Below are positions 34,627 to 43,170 of a DNA stretch of 50,107 bases, one piece after another. Within the stretch, counting starts at the first letter, position 1; each line of letters starts with the position of its first letter. The notes below the pieces were generated by a model. That model saw nothing but the letters and a program-made list of their open reading frames with translations, was not told the origin of the DNA and ran no database searches. Origin of the DNA: JAPLMW01 sp964619675 (GTDB lineage Bacteria > Planctomycetota > Phycisphaerae > Sedimentisphaerales > UBA12454); NCBI GenBank assembly GCA_964619675.1, contig CAZUEO010000014.1, positions 1 to 50,107 on the forward strand. Reading direction: 5' to 3'. The translations under genes were made by a program, and so were the position numbers.

Positions 34627-36021
34627 TTATCTTTTCGACAGCGGTATATATTCTCTCTTTTCAGCAACATTTTTATACGCCGGTCTGATTATGCGTCCGC
34701 CGCTGACGCTTTCTTCAATAATATGTGCGCACCAGCCTGCAACCCGCGAAACCGCAAAAAGAGGCGTGTATAACTCCGCCGGGATACCGAGCATCCTGTA
34801 AACAAAGCCGGAATATAAATCCACATTGGAGCATACTGTCTTGTCGGACCGTTTAACCTTCCTGAAAACCTCCGGAGCAAGTCTTTCAACCAAAGAATAA
34901 AGTTCAAACTCCCAATCAAGGTTTTTTTCCCTTGCAAGCCTTGCCGCCTGCTTTCTAAGCAGTACCGCTCTGGGGTCGGATAACGTATAAACCGCATGAC
35001 CGAACCCGTAAATCAGACCTGTTTTATCAAATGCCTCGCGTTTGATTATCTTCACAAGGTAATCGGCGACCTGGCCTTCATCATCATAATTTTTGACATT
35101 TTGCTTGATGTCCTCCATCATCTCGACGACCTGGATATTTGCCCCCCCGTGTTTGTAGCCTTTCAGCGAGCCTATAGCAGCGGCAACAGATGAATAAACA
35201 TCGGTATCTGCAGAGGTAACAACGTGTGCGACGAAGGTCGAGTTATTTCCTCCACCGTGCTCGGCGTGCAGCACCAGGCACAAATCGAGCAACTCGGCTT
35301 CGGTTTTGGTATATTTTTTGTCCGGTCTTATAAGCCTCAGGAAGTTCGCAGCGGTTGAAAGTTTTTCATCCGGACCGTGAATATAAAGGCTCCGGCTATC
35401 ATAGTAATGAACCTTGGCCTGGTAGCTATACGCTGCGAATACCGGAAATCTCGCAATCAGTCCGATGCACTGCCGCAAAACATTCCTGAGTGAGCGGTCT
35501 TCCGGAGTCTTGTCGTACGAATAACCGGCAAGGACACTTCGTGCCAATTTATTCATTACATTATCACTGGGTGATTTAAGAATCATATTCTCGGTAAATC
35601 CCTCAGGAAGCTTTCTGTTTCTGCCCAAAAACCGGCAGAATTTCGTCAAATCTTCCTTCTTTGGAAGCTGGCCGAACAGGAGAAGATAAGCTATTTCCTC
35701 GTAACCGGGTCGCTTTTCTTTTTGGAAGCCTGCAACGACATCCTCTATATCAATGCCGCGATATCTGAGCCTGCCGTCGACCGGCTCTTTTTCTCCTTCG
35801 CTGACGATATAGCCGTGAACATCGCCGATTTCCGTAAGGCCGACAAGTACGCCCGTGCCGTCCGCATTTCGCAGACCCCGCTTGACGCTATAATACTCAT
35901 AAAGCTCCGTCGCTATCTTGTTGTGCTGCCTCGCCAGCCTTGCCAATTCAGTCAAAAATGGGTCCTTGGGCGTCCTTTCAGGCACAATACCTTCCATATC
36001 CGATTTCACAAACTCTGCCAT
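34627..36021 (-). CDS. citrate synthase family enzyme
   Basis: The protein has 464 residues; the start at 36021 (GGTGAG before it) is preferred to 36063. Family blocks are DGRLRYRGIDIEDVV, LCLVLHAEHGGGNNSTFVAHVV (first active-site His), SLKGYKHGGANIQVVEMM, YGFGHAVYTLSDPRA (second His) and NVDLYSGFVYRMLGIP (catalytic Asp). All three catalytic positions are present. It would condense oxaloacetate and acetyl-CoA to citrate. The YDSRSLYIHGPDEKLSTAANFL region is a variant lid, and 2-methylcitrate synthase is the main alternative. It stands alone between the LolA-like gene and a repeat-rich gap. Confidence 0.88.
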   Translation of the reverse strand: MAEFVKSDMEGIVPERTPKDPFLTELARLARQHNKIATELYEYYSVKRGLRNADGTGVLVGLTEIGDVHGYIVSEGEKEPVDGRLRYRGIDIEDVVAGFQKEKRPGYEEIAYLLLFGQLPKKEDLTKFCRFLGRNRKLPEGFTENMILKSPSDNVMNKLARSVLAGYSYDKTPEDRSLRNVLRQCIGLIARFPVFAAYSYQAKVHYYDSRSLYIHGPDEKLSTAANFLRLIRPDKKYTKTEAELLDLCLVLHAEHGGGNNSTFVAHVVTSADTDVYSSVAAAIGSLKGYKHGGANIQVVEMMEDIKQNVKNYDDEGQVADYLVKIIKREAFDKTGLIYGFGHAVYTLSDPRAVLLRKQAARLAREKNLDWEFELYSLVERLAPEVFRKVKRSDKTVCSNVDLYSGFVYRMLGIPAELYTPLFAVSRVAGWCAHIIEESVSGGRIIRPAYKNVAEKREYIPLSKR

Positions 36022-36485
36022 TTTCTCACCTGTCAATTTAGGATTATCAATTAACAGCCTCACAATACGTCAAGGCGACATAATATAACGGATAATGGAT
36101 AAAATGCAACCCCGCACCTATTTTTATTCTGATTGATAACCTACTGGAATTCAGAAAAGAAGGCAGAAACAGATAAAAGCATTAATGGAATCTTTATAGG
36201 TGCGGGGTTGCATTTCACGCTATTTTACCGCAAAAACCCGTATATTAAAAAACTGTTTTTCTTGATTTTCAGCAGGTTTGAAACAGAATTCGGCGATTTT
36301 ACAAAGGCAACGCCATAGGTTTTTGCTTGTTTTATAGTCGATATAAAATCTTGTTTTTTAAGATAGGTTTGATATTCTATTAGAAATGAGACTCAGCGGT
36401 GTAGCTGAGCAGATTTAAATGGGAAATCCCAATTATAACAAAACAATATCTATCAACCACCTAAACGAAAGGTATTTGGAGAACA
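36022..36485. other. intergenic region with an inverted-repeat element and small hairpins
   Basis: It holds the inverted-repeat element at 36102-36215, listed separately. A ctcagc/gctgag hairpin lies at 36392-36409, and a palindrome (tgggaaatccca) near 36420. A possible promoter (ttgttt then tattct near 36350-36380) could serve the methyltransferase. No convincing gene; the open frame within is an accident. Confidence 0.5.
36102..36215. mobile_element. 114-bp miniature inverted-repeat element
   Basis: Perfect 20-base inverted repeats (36102-36121, ending ccccgcacctat; 36196-36215) flank a 74-base A+T-rich centre without coding potential. Size and structure resemble a MITE or another non-autonomous element. 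No clear target-site duplication is seen. Alternatives are a large cruciform-forming terminator or a protein-binding site. Confidence 0.6.
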
Positions 36486-37457
36486 ATGTCAACTGATCAA
36501 AAAAGATGCTTTATTTGTGGTAATATACTAAGGCATACTGCCAGTAGATTTGACAAATATGACTATTACGGTTGCCCTGAGTGTGGGCTTGTAACATCGC
36601 TTCCGTTACCGGATACCACGGAAATCATGCGGTTCTATGATGGCTTTTTATTTGGAAAACCAAAAAGCGAAGAGCATAATGTTAAGTTAAGTTATGTTTT
36701 GGAAGATACTAAAAAAATTCTTCGTGACATTCACAAGTTTGTTGGCATTTCTTCGCCCTTTTCTGTTTTAGATTGGGGGGGAGGGGTAGGATATTATTCA
36801 AATGCATTTAGCATGCTCGGCTGTAAAACTACTCTTATTGATATAGATCGGCAGGCATGCGACTACGCTGTTGAAAAATTTGGTGATTCAATAAACGTTA
36901 TCTGCCATGATCCCCTTTCTTATGTTTTTAATGCAAAATATGACCTTGTTTTCTGCAATCAGGTAATTGAACACTATGCCGATCCTCGCAAAATGTTGAG
37001 CAAAATCAAAGAAGTGCTTTCTCCCGGTGGATTAGCTATTATTACCACGCCAAACCAAGAGTGCAAGGAGTATTTCTTCCGTAGAAGCTGGCTCCGTAAG
37101 TATCTTAAAATGGTTGCGAAGTCACGATCAAGCGTTCCAGCAACCTTGATGCGATTTATTCGAAAGCCATGGCTTTGTTGTGATCCCCCTCGACATATAC
37201 ATGCTTTCAACCGTAAAAGTCTCAGCACTCTTCTCGAGTCTGAATGTTTCAAGCCGGTGGCTGTGTTTGGTGAGTATTATAACACACAATACTACAGTCT
37301 TGGCAATCGTCGTGATTTCTGGCAAATCCGGCGTGCAAGGAGTTTATTACGAATAGCAAGCGGATTACCCGATTATCTCGGAATAGAGTTCCTTAGTATG
37401 ATTGCGAGGAAGGGTCAGTGGGGTAACAATCTTGTTGCCTATGCCCTCCTGTTGTAA
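36486..37457 (+). CDS. zinc-ribbon class I SAM methyltransferase
   Basis: The 323 residues are preceded by GGAG. The N-terminus has a CFICG...CPECG zinc ribbon (Cys8, Cys11, then a second pair near residue 31-34). Then comes a Methyltransf_23-like domain with VLDWGGGVGYYSNAF as the SAM-binding motif I, LIDIDRQACDYA and CNQVIEHYADPRKMLSKIKEVLSPGG. A DWGGG start replaces the usual DxGxGxG. The C-terminal part has no assigned role (HAFNRKSLSTLLE resembles lid sequences of sugar and lipid methyltransferases). Such two-part enzymes usually modify sugars in cell-surface polysaccharide synthesis. It lies alone in a stretch rich in small repeats, A+T-richer than nearby genes, so transfer is possible. 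Confidence 0.75.
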   Translation: MSTDQKRCFICGNILRHTASRFDKYDYYGCPECGLVTSLPLPDTTEIMRFYDGFLFGKPKSEEHNVKLSYVLEDTKKILRDIHKFVGISSPFSVLDWGGGVGYYSNAFSMLGCKTTLIDIDRQACDYAVEKFGDSINVICHDPLSYVFNAKYDLVFCNQVIEHYADPRKMLSKIKEVLSPGGLAIITTPNQECKEYFFRRSWLRKYLKMVAKSRSSVPATLMRFIRKPWLCCDPPRHIHAFNRKSLSTLLESECFKPVAVFGEYYNTQYYSLGNRRDFWQIRRARSLLRIASGLPDYLGIEFLSMIARKGQWGNNLVAYALLL

Positions 37458-37834
37458 AGCCCGAATAAATAATGCATTTTTTGTATTTTCATTGGTATTT
37501 TGTTTTAGCTATTATCAAAACCTAACCGCTAAGTATAATACTCCCCAAAAACTGGGCGCATGATTAAGGTGGATTTGTCGCTTGAGACGATAAAAAGTTC
37601 AGGAGACAGATTTATGAAAAACAGAAGACGTAATCATTTAATTAGGGACAGGCACCCATTTAATTACGTTCGACGCAACCGATACGAGCCTCACACCTGT
37701 CCTCCGTAGCTTTAGCGAAGGAGGAATCGCAACCGTTCTACGGTCGTCTCCCCAACGTAAGAGCGATTCTTGACATTCCATTTCTTTTCTGAGATACTGC
37801 TGTTTTGGATTTTAGGTTTCGGAGAAATTGGATT
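37458..37834. repeat. intergenic patch of dispersed palindromic sequences
   Basis: The stretch near 37636-37671 contains gggacaggcaccc inside an A+T-rich inverted context (taattagg...atttaattac). This resembles the ends of IS200/RAYT-type transposons and their short derivatives. Near 37700-37730 a perfect 5-base stem (cctcc/ggagg) closes tagctttagcg, another repeat type common in environmental genomes. No transposase gene is visible. The remainder looks like untranslated region upstream of efp. Confidence 0.45.
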
Positions 37835-38390
37835 ATGAAGGCATCGGAGATGAAAAAGGGCCAGACGGTCCTTATTGACGGAAAGCTCTATATAATTATA
37901 GATTTCGAGCACGTCAAGCTCGGCAAGGGCGGCGCCATTTATCAGACAAAAATCAAGGGCATCGCTGACGGCCTGATACAGAACGCAAGAATCAGGTCCG
38001 AGGAAACCATTGAAGAGGTTACTCTGGATAAGCGTAAATACGAGTATCTTTATTCTCAGCCCAACGGGCATATTCTTATGGACCTTGAGACTTACGACCA
38101 GATAACGCTTGACAATGACGCCTTTGGCGACGGCAAAAAATATCTCAAGCCAAACACCGAAATTGCGGTCAGTACGTATGACGGCAAACCGGTTATGGTT
38201 ATTTTGCCCAATACTGTCGACCTTACTGTTGTCGAAACGCCTCCTGAGATAAAAGGTTCAACGGCCTGCAGGCCAGCGAAAATCGGCAACGCTGGATACC
38301 GGCGCCGTTGTTAATGTGCCGGCCTTTATAAAGGTCGGCGATATTGTCCGTATCGATACCCGGACAGGCGAATACGTTACAAGGGCATAA
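37835..38390 (+). pseudogene. efp: elongation factor P, one frameshift near the C-terminus
   Basis: The protein reads MKASEMKKGQTVLIDGKLYIIID through LGKGGAIYQTKIKGIADG (the modified-lysine loop), DLETYDQITLD and VVETPPEIKGST. EF-P frees ribosomes stalled on proline runs. The frame breaks at about 38271-38276 (ggcc): without one base it continues with KSATLDTGAVVNVPAFIKVGDIVRIDTRTGEYVTRA to a stop at 38388-38390, the normal family end at about 185 residues. In the given sequence it ends early at 38314. EF-P is rarely lost while the gene stays otherwise perfect, so a sequencing indel is likely. SecA follows 38 bases later. The Lys of the LGKGG loop is present. Confidence 0.9.
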
Positions 38391-38428
38391 AGCCTGATTT
38401 TGAAATTTTAAATTCTGAATTGTTTAAT

Positions 38429-41400
38429 ATGCCTCAGGGAAAAATAAGTCGGCTGCTCGTAAGGCTTTTCGGCTCGCGAAATGAAAGGCTTGTCAAAAAT
38501 TATATGCGCATTGCCCGCGAGGCTCTCCGTTTTGAAGAGGCATTACAAGCTCTTGATGATGAGGCTTTAAAGGCCAAAACCTCAGAATTTAAAAACCGTC
38601 TCACACAGGGTCAAAACCCCCGGCAAATTCTTCCTGAGGCTTTTGCTGCTGTCCGCGAAGCGGCCAGGCGGAATGTCAATATGCGGCATTTTGACGTTCA
38701 GCTCGTCGGCGGCAATGTTCTGTACGACGGCAAAATCGCCGAGATGGCAACCGGCGAAGGAAAAACCCTTGTTGCCACTCTTGCTGTATATCTCGTGTAT
38801 CTGACGGGCAGAAAGGTACATATCGTAACCGTCAATGATTATCTCGCCAGGCGCGATGCAGAATGGATGGGGCCAATTTATAAGGCGTTAGGCCTTACTG
38901 TCGGTGCAATCCAGGCCGATATGGACACTGCTGGCGATGAGCGGAAAGGCCAATACGCCTGCGATGTAACCTACGGCACAAATAACGAATTCGGCTTTGA
39001 TTATCTGCGCGACAATATGAAGCTATATGTCGAGCAGCTTGCCCAGGGGCCTTTGGAATACGCAATTATAGATGAGGTTGATTCGATTCTTATAGATGAG
39101 GCCAGAACGCCGCTGATTATTTCAGGCCCTGCCTTTGACGACGTCAGCAGATATAAAAAAGCTGATACCGTTGCAAGGCAAATAATCAAAATGCAAAGCG
39201 ATTACGACCGTATAAAACAGCAGCTCGACTCGGCACAAAAAACAGTCGCAAATGCCGAAGGCGAACTTTCAGAAGCAAAAAAGGCCAAAGACGACCAGCG
39301 TCTGCAAAAAGCACGGTCGGTAATTGAAAAAACCCGGCAGGAGATTGAAAATCTTCAAACTCGACTTACATCCGCTAAACAATATTATGAAGTTGAGTAC
39401 GACCGAAAATCAGTTCATTTAAATGAAGAAGGGGATAAAAATGCTCAGCAACTTTTGGGACTTAAGACGCTCAATGAATATCAAGCTTCAGTTGAGAGGT
39501 GGTCTGATAAAGTCAAACAAAGTCTCCGTGCTCACATAGTCTTCGAAAAGGAAAAAGACTATGTTGTGATGGACGGCAAAGTCGTGATTGTTGACGAATT
39601 TACCGGCCGCCTTATGCACGGCAGGCAGTGGTCTGACGGCCTTCATCAGGCTGTCGAAGCCAAAGAAAATGTTACAATAAAAGAGGAATCCCAAACCCTT
39701 GCGACAATAACATTGCAGAACTTCTTCCGTCTTTATGACCAGATAGCAGGTATGACCGGCACCGCCGCCACCGAAGCCGAAGAATTTATGCAGATATATA
39801 AACTCGAAGTTGTTACTATTCCCACTAACGAACCCTGCATCCGTGACAATATGAACGATATGATTTATAAGTCCCTGAAGGAAAAATTCAACGCCATTAC
39901 AGAGGAAATTCACAATGTAAGCTCGGCAGGCAGGCCTGTTCTCGTCGGCACAATAAGTGTTGAAAAAAGCGAGGCTATCTCGAACGCCCTTACCAGAAAA
40001 TATGGCATAGAGCACGAGGTTCTCAACGCAAAGCAACACGCAAGAGAGGCGCTTATAGTTGAAAAAGCAGGCCAGCAGCATACCGACCGCTCTGGAAATC
40101 CCTGCGGTAACGTTACAATTGCCACGAATATGGCGGGTCGCGGTACTGATATAAAACTCGGCCCCAGTGTCGCAGATATCGGCGGTCTGCATATTCTGGG
40201 CACGGAAAGACACGAGGCAAGAAGAATCGACAACCAGCTCCGCGGCCGCAGCGGCAGACAGGGAGATGCAGGGTCAAGCCAGTTCTTTTTGTGTTTCGAC
40301 GACGACCTTTTAAAAATCTTTTCTCCCGAATGGACAGTAAAAGCCCTTTCCTGGGTCGGCTGGGAAGAAGGTATGCCCATACAGCACGGCCGGATTAGCA
40401 AAGGCATTGAAAAAGCCCAGAAAAGGGTCGAGCAGCGGAATTTCGAAGCACGCAAAAGCCTGCTCGATTACGATGAGGTAATGGACTACCAGAGAAAAAT
40501 CTTCTACTCGCGCAGAAGGCAGATAATAAGCCAGACAGGCCTTAAGGATATGATAACTGAGATGATTGACTCAACAATCGAAAAGGCCTGCGTTGATATG
40601 CCCAAGGAAAACTACCGCTTTGTCTGCATCGCCGAATGGGCGAGGACAACCTTCGGCGCGGATATAAATCCAAAACGCATCGAAAGTCTCGATGCCGAGC
40701 AAATCGAAGAGCTTGTAAAGAAAAACACCAAAAACGAGGCTGAAAGCAACATCTCCATTACGCTCGGCGAATATCTGGAAGATTTCGAAGATAAAAGCAC
40801 CTGGAATATTGACGCCCTGTGCAAATGGGCGATGAGCGAGTTTAGCGTCCAGCTTTCCGGCAATAAAATCAGACAAATGACCGCAGAGCAAATCGAACAA
40901 AGTCTTATCGAAGCCTCCGCAGAGCAGATTGACAAAAAAGATTGCTCAATTTTGGCAGCATTTCTCGACCCCGATTTTGGGATTAAGACATTTACTCACT
41001 GGGCAAACAATAAATTCGCAGCAAAACTTGACGCAAGCCGACTCAAAACCTTAAAACCGGCCCAGATTCACAGCGAGCTTTCCCGGCAAATCCAGGCCAA
41101 ATACAACCGCCGTGAAATAGAGTATCCGATTGAATTTGCAATGAGTATTACATACCGCCCTGACAGCGTAAATGTTTATTCGTTTGAAAGCCTGGCCAAA
41201 TGGGCAAATGAAAAATTCGGCGCCGAATTATCCGTCTCTCATCTTCAGAATACCTCCCCTGCCGCTATCCACAGAGAGCTGCTGAAAATCAGTGAAGATT
41301 ATCACAGCACAGGCCTGCAAAAGGAAACCGACGAAAAACTTGCAACCCTAACGCCTGGGGAGCTTGCCGACTGGGCAAACAAAAGATTTAAAGCAAAATT

Positions 41401-41926
41401 GCAGACCGCCGAACTTGAGGAAAAGGAAACTGCCGGCCAAAAACTGCTCGAAGCCGGGCGAAACTATCTGCGAAGCGAACTGTCGGAGCTTGAAAGATAT
41501 GTCCTGCTTCAGATATTCGATTCTGTATGGAAGGACCATTTGTATGCGATGGACCATTTGAAGGAAAGCATCTTTATGCGAGCTTACGCCGAAAAGGACC
41601 CCAAAATCGAGTACAAGCAGGAAGGCTTTCGAATGTTCAGCGAAATGCTCGATTTGATAGAAGATAAGGTAACCGATACTATTTTCAAGGTCAGGCTTGA
41701 GGCCGGCACAAGGGCAAAAAGTGTCTGGCAGGCAGGACAAACAAAGCACGACGAGGTTAGCCAGTTCGAAATGGCTGAAAGACAAAGAGCAGCCGCACAG
41801 GCCCCTCAAGGCGAAGCCGCCAGAGTAAAGCAGATAAAGCTCAAGCAGCCCAAGGTCGGCAGAAACGACCCCTGTCCCTGCGGCAGCGGGAAAAAATACA
41901 AAAAATGCTGCGGCAAAAACGCCTGA
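38429..41926 (+). CDS. secA: SecA preprotein translocase ATPase with expanded wing
   Basis: The protein has 1,165 residues, against about 900 in E. coli. SecA drives proteins through SecYEG. Core parts are intact: Walker A EMATGEGKT (about 107), IDEVDSILIDEARTPLIIS, the crosslinking domain, GTDIKLGP and RRIDNQLRGRSGRQGD in the second ATPase domain, the scaffold helix, and the SEC-C zinc tail CPCGSGKKYKKCCG. Two additions stand out. A coiled coil of about 70 residues follows the first ATPase segment (about 250-320). The helical wing, one short unit in E. coli (LQERLKNDFDLDL), is replaced by five related units (about 729-1010) with the pattern W-A-x3-F-x-A-x-L. The ATG has no good ribosome site; it may be coupled to efp. 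Confidence 0.95.
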   Translation: MPQGKISRLLVRLFGSRNERLVKNYMRIAREALRFEEALQALDDEALKAKTSEFKNRLTQGQNPRQILPEAFAAVREAARRNVNMRHFDVQLVGGNVLYDGKIAEMATGEGKTLVATLAVYLVYLTGRKVHIVTVNDYLARRDAEWMGPIYKALGLTVGAIQADMDTAGDERKGQYACDVTYGTNNEFGFDYLRDNMKLYVEQLAQGPLEYAIIDEVDSILIDEARTPLIISGPAFDDVSRYKKADTVARQIIKMQSDYDRIKQQLDSAQKTVANAEGELSEAKKAKDDQRLQKARSVIEKTRQEIENLQTRLTSAKQYYEVEYDRKSVHLNEEGDKNAQQLLGLKTLNEYQASVERWSDKVKQSLRAHIVFEKEKDYVVMDGKVVIVDEFTGRLMHGRQWSDGLHQAVEAKENVTIKEESQTLATITLQNFFRLYDQIAGMTGTAATEAEEFMQIYKLEVVTIPTNEPCIRDNMNDMIYKSLKEKFNAITEEIHNVSSAGRPVLVGTISVEKSEAISNALTRKYGIEHEVLNAKQHAREALIVEKAGQQHTDRSGNPCGNVTIATNMAGRGTDIKLGPSVADIGGLHILGTERHEARRIDNQLRGRSGRQGDAGSSQFFLCFDDDLLKIFSPEWTVKALSWVGWEEGMPIQHGRISKGIEKAQKRVEQRNFEARKSLLDYDEVMDYQRKIFYSRRRQIISQTGLKDMITEMIDSTIEKACVDMPKENYRFVCIAEWARTTFGADINPKRIESLDAEQIEELVKKNTKNEAESNISITLGEYLEDFEDKSTWNIDALCKWAMSEFSVQLSGNKIRQMTAEQIEQSLIEASAEQIDKKDCSILAAFLDPDFGIKTFTHWANNKFAAKLDASRLKTLKPAQIHSELSRQIQAKYNRREIEYPIEFAMSITYRPDSVNVYSFESLAKWANEKFGAELSVSHLQNTSPAAIHRELLKISEDYHSTGLQKETDEKLATLTPGELADWANKRFKAKLQTAELEEKETAGQKLLEAGRNYLRSELSELERYVLLQIFDSVWKDHLYAMDHLKESIFMRAYAEKDPKIEYKQEGFRMFSEMLDLIEDKVTDTIFKVRLEAGTRAKSVWQAGQTKHDEVSQFEMAERQRAAAQAPQGEAARVKQIKLKQPKVGRNDPCPCGSGKKYKKCCGKNA

Positions 41927-42142
41927 TTAGACTTTCTTCATCCACCTGTGGCGAAAAATATCCCTGATTTTATCTGTAAAAGACAGCCCTAATCGCCGCG
42001 TAGAAGTGGAAAACTCCATCTTTCCCATATCTTCTAATGTTGGTTTTGACCTGAATAGTGAATAAACTGATGTGATTAGCCCAAATAAAAACAGTCTTCT
42101 TTCGCAATTTTGATTTTTGATTTTTGATTTTTGATTTTCCAT
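41927..42142 (-). CDS. small conserved-type protein, function unknown
   Basis: The 71 residues start at 42142, overlapping the stop of the upstream gene. The first 15 residues (a KSKIKNQN run) come from a low-complexity A+T repeat. The rest (EFSTSTRRLGLSFTDKIRDIFRHRWMKK) is basic and amphipathic, with the look of a short helical protein seen near secA in planctomycetes. The protein could be real, or an unrelated frame. No function is proposed. Confidence 0.4.
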   Translation of the reverse strand: MENQKSKIKNQNCERRLFLFGLITSVYSLFRSKPTLEDMGKMEFSTSTRRLGLSFTDKIRDIFRHRWMKKV

Positions 42143-42723
42143 TATCTTACGACCGCCATTTTTGTCATAGCTAAAAGCTCTTTGCCTGTTTTACTTTTAA
42201 AACTTTGCTGTGTGAACAACTGATGCCTCTGAAGAACTTGCGGCGCATCCATATAATACCTCTTTACCGCTTCTGTCCCTCCTTCTGCAGGGCCGGCAGT
42301 TTTATAACCTATATCCAAAAGCCATCTGCCAAACTGGCCGTTGTACTCAGCAGGAAAAATAAGAGCCGTTACGAACTTTTCACCATTGTATCTTGCAAAA
42401 TGAACTTTTGCTCTTGCAGGTGGAGCATCACCAACAGCTGATTTTACAAGTCTTTTGAAATCATCCTGAGCGGTAGTTTCATCAAACTCATAAAAGAACA
42501 TTCCCGCCTCAAGCTGGAATGTCTGATTCGGCACGCCTTTAAGCTCCATTTTGCCGTCAGGATATGCGTTATAAATCCTGTAAACCTTCACATTTTTGAA
42601 TTTCTCACTTTCGAGCAGCTCCGCTGCTTCCTGTGCGGTAAAGCCGACCCCGCTATGGTCGCCAAAATCAACAATGTAAAGGTCAACGTACCTGTCCGGA
42701 TTTTCTATCTTAGGCAGTTCCAT
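42142..42723 (-). CDS. conserved hypothetical soluble protein
   Basis: The 193 residues have no signal peptide. VDLYIVDFGDHSGVGFTAQEAAELLESEKF and FGRWLLDIGYKTAGPAEGGTEAVKRYY are well-formed. The composition suggests a compact alpha/beta domain. No family is recognised. It is probably transcribed with the small gene at 41927 and stands divergent from the lipoprotein at 42841. The ribosome site before ATG is weak. Confidence 0.65.
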   Translation of the reverse strand: MELPKIENPDRYVDLYIVDFGDHSGVGFTAQEAAELLESEKFKNVKVYRIYNAYPDGKMELKGVPNQTFQLEAGMFFYEFDETTAQDDFKRLVKSAVGDAPPARAKVHFARYNGEKFVTALIFPAEYNGQFGRWLLDIGYKTAGPAEGGTEAVKRYYMDAPQVLQRHQLFTQQSFKSKTGKELLAMTKMAVVR

Positions 42724-42840
42724 AGTCTCATTTTAATCACAGATTCCACAGATTGCACGTTTTTTTTATTTCAAAAAAGTCCAACCCTAACATAATTAAC
42801 CATAGGTTTGAAATCCAGGGAAAAACAGGAGATAATAAAA

Positions 42841-43137
42841 TGCGTAAGACTGTTAATAAGATATTTATTGCGTTTTATATTGTATTCCTACCGTTGCTTA
42901 CAACATCCTGCGCTCCGAGCCCGGCTGACCTTTGAGAACGGACTAATAAAACATGAGATTGCCAAACCTGCGCAGGAAAGTATGAAAATTATGGGCGAGT
43001 TCCAAGAGTCATTTGAAAAATGGGCATCTGAAAAACAAGAGCAGAAATGGGCCAAATTAAAATCTGAAGGTATTACCAAAAAAAATGTCAGTGAATGGCT
43101 GGCTATAACTCGGCAGTGGCGCCAGGAAGTTAGGTAG
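42841..43137 (+). pseudogene. small lipoprotein, one probable frameshift
   Basis: The first frame begins MRKTVNKIFIAFYIVFLPLLTTSCAPSP, a good lipoprotein signal (lipobox Cys at residue 24), then stops after CAPSPADL. In the +1 frame the sequence continues plausibly: ENGLIKHEIAKPAQESMK and then FEKWASEKQEQKWAKLK, ending at 43137. Joining them by one base near 42925-42940 gives a lipoprotein of about 97 residues. The family is unknown. GGAGA precedes the ATG. A hairpin with a T run follows at 43144-43170. Confidence 0.5.
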
Positions 43138-43143
43138 GAAAGG

Positions 43144-43170
43144 AAATAGATTTTTCAGTATCTATTTTTT
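43144..43170. terminator. convergent terminator hairpin
   Basis: An eight-base stem (aaatagat at 43144-43151; atctattt at 43160-43167) with an eight-base loop and trailing T residues. It lies between the plus-strand lipoprotein and the tyrS stop, overlapping the latter, and may serve both directions. Confidence 0.55.

Noticed and set aside
36133..36318. Small open frame overlapping the inverted-repeat element
   Set aside because: It begins inside the non-coding element, has no ribosome site, and its composition is not protein-like.
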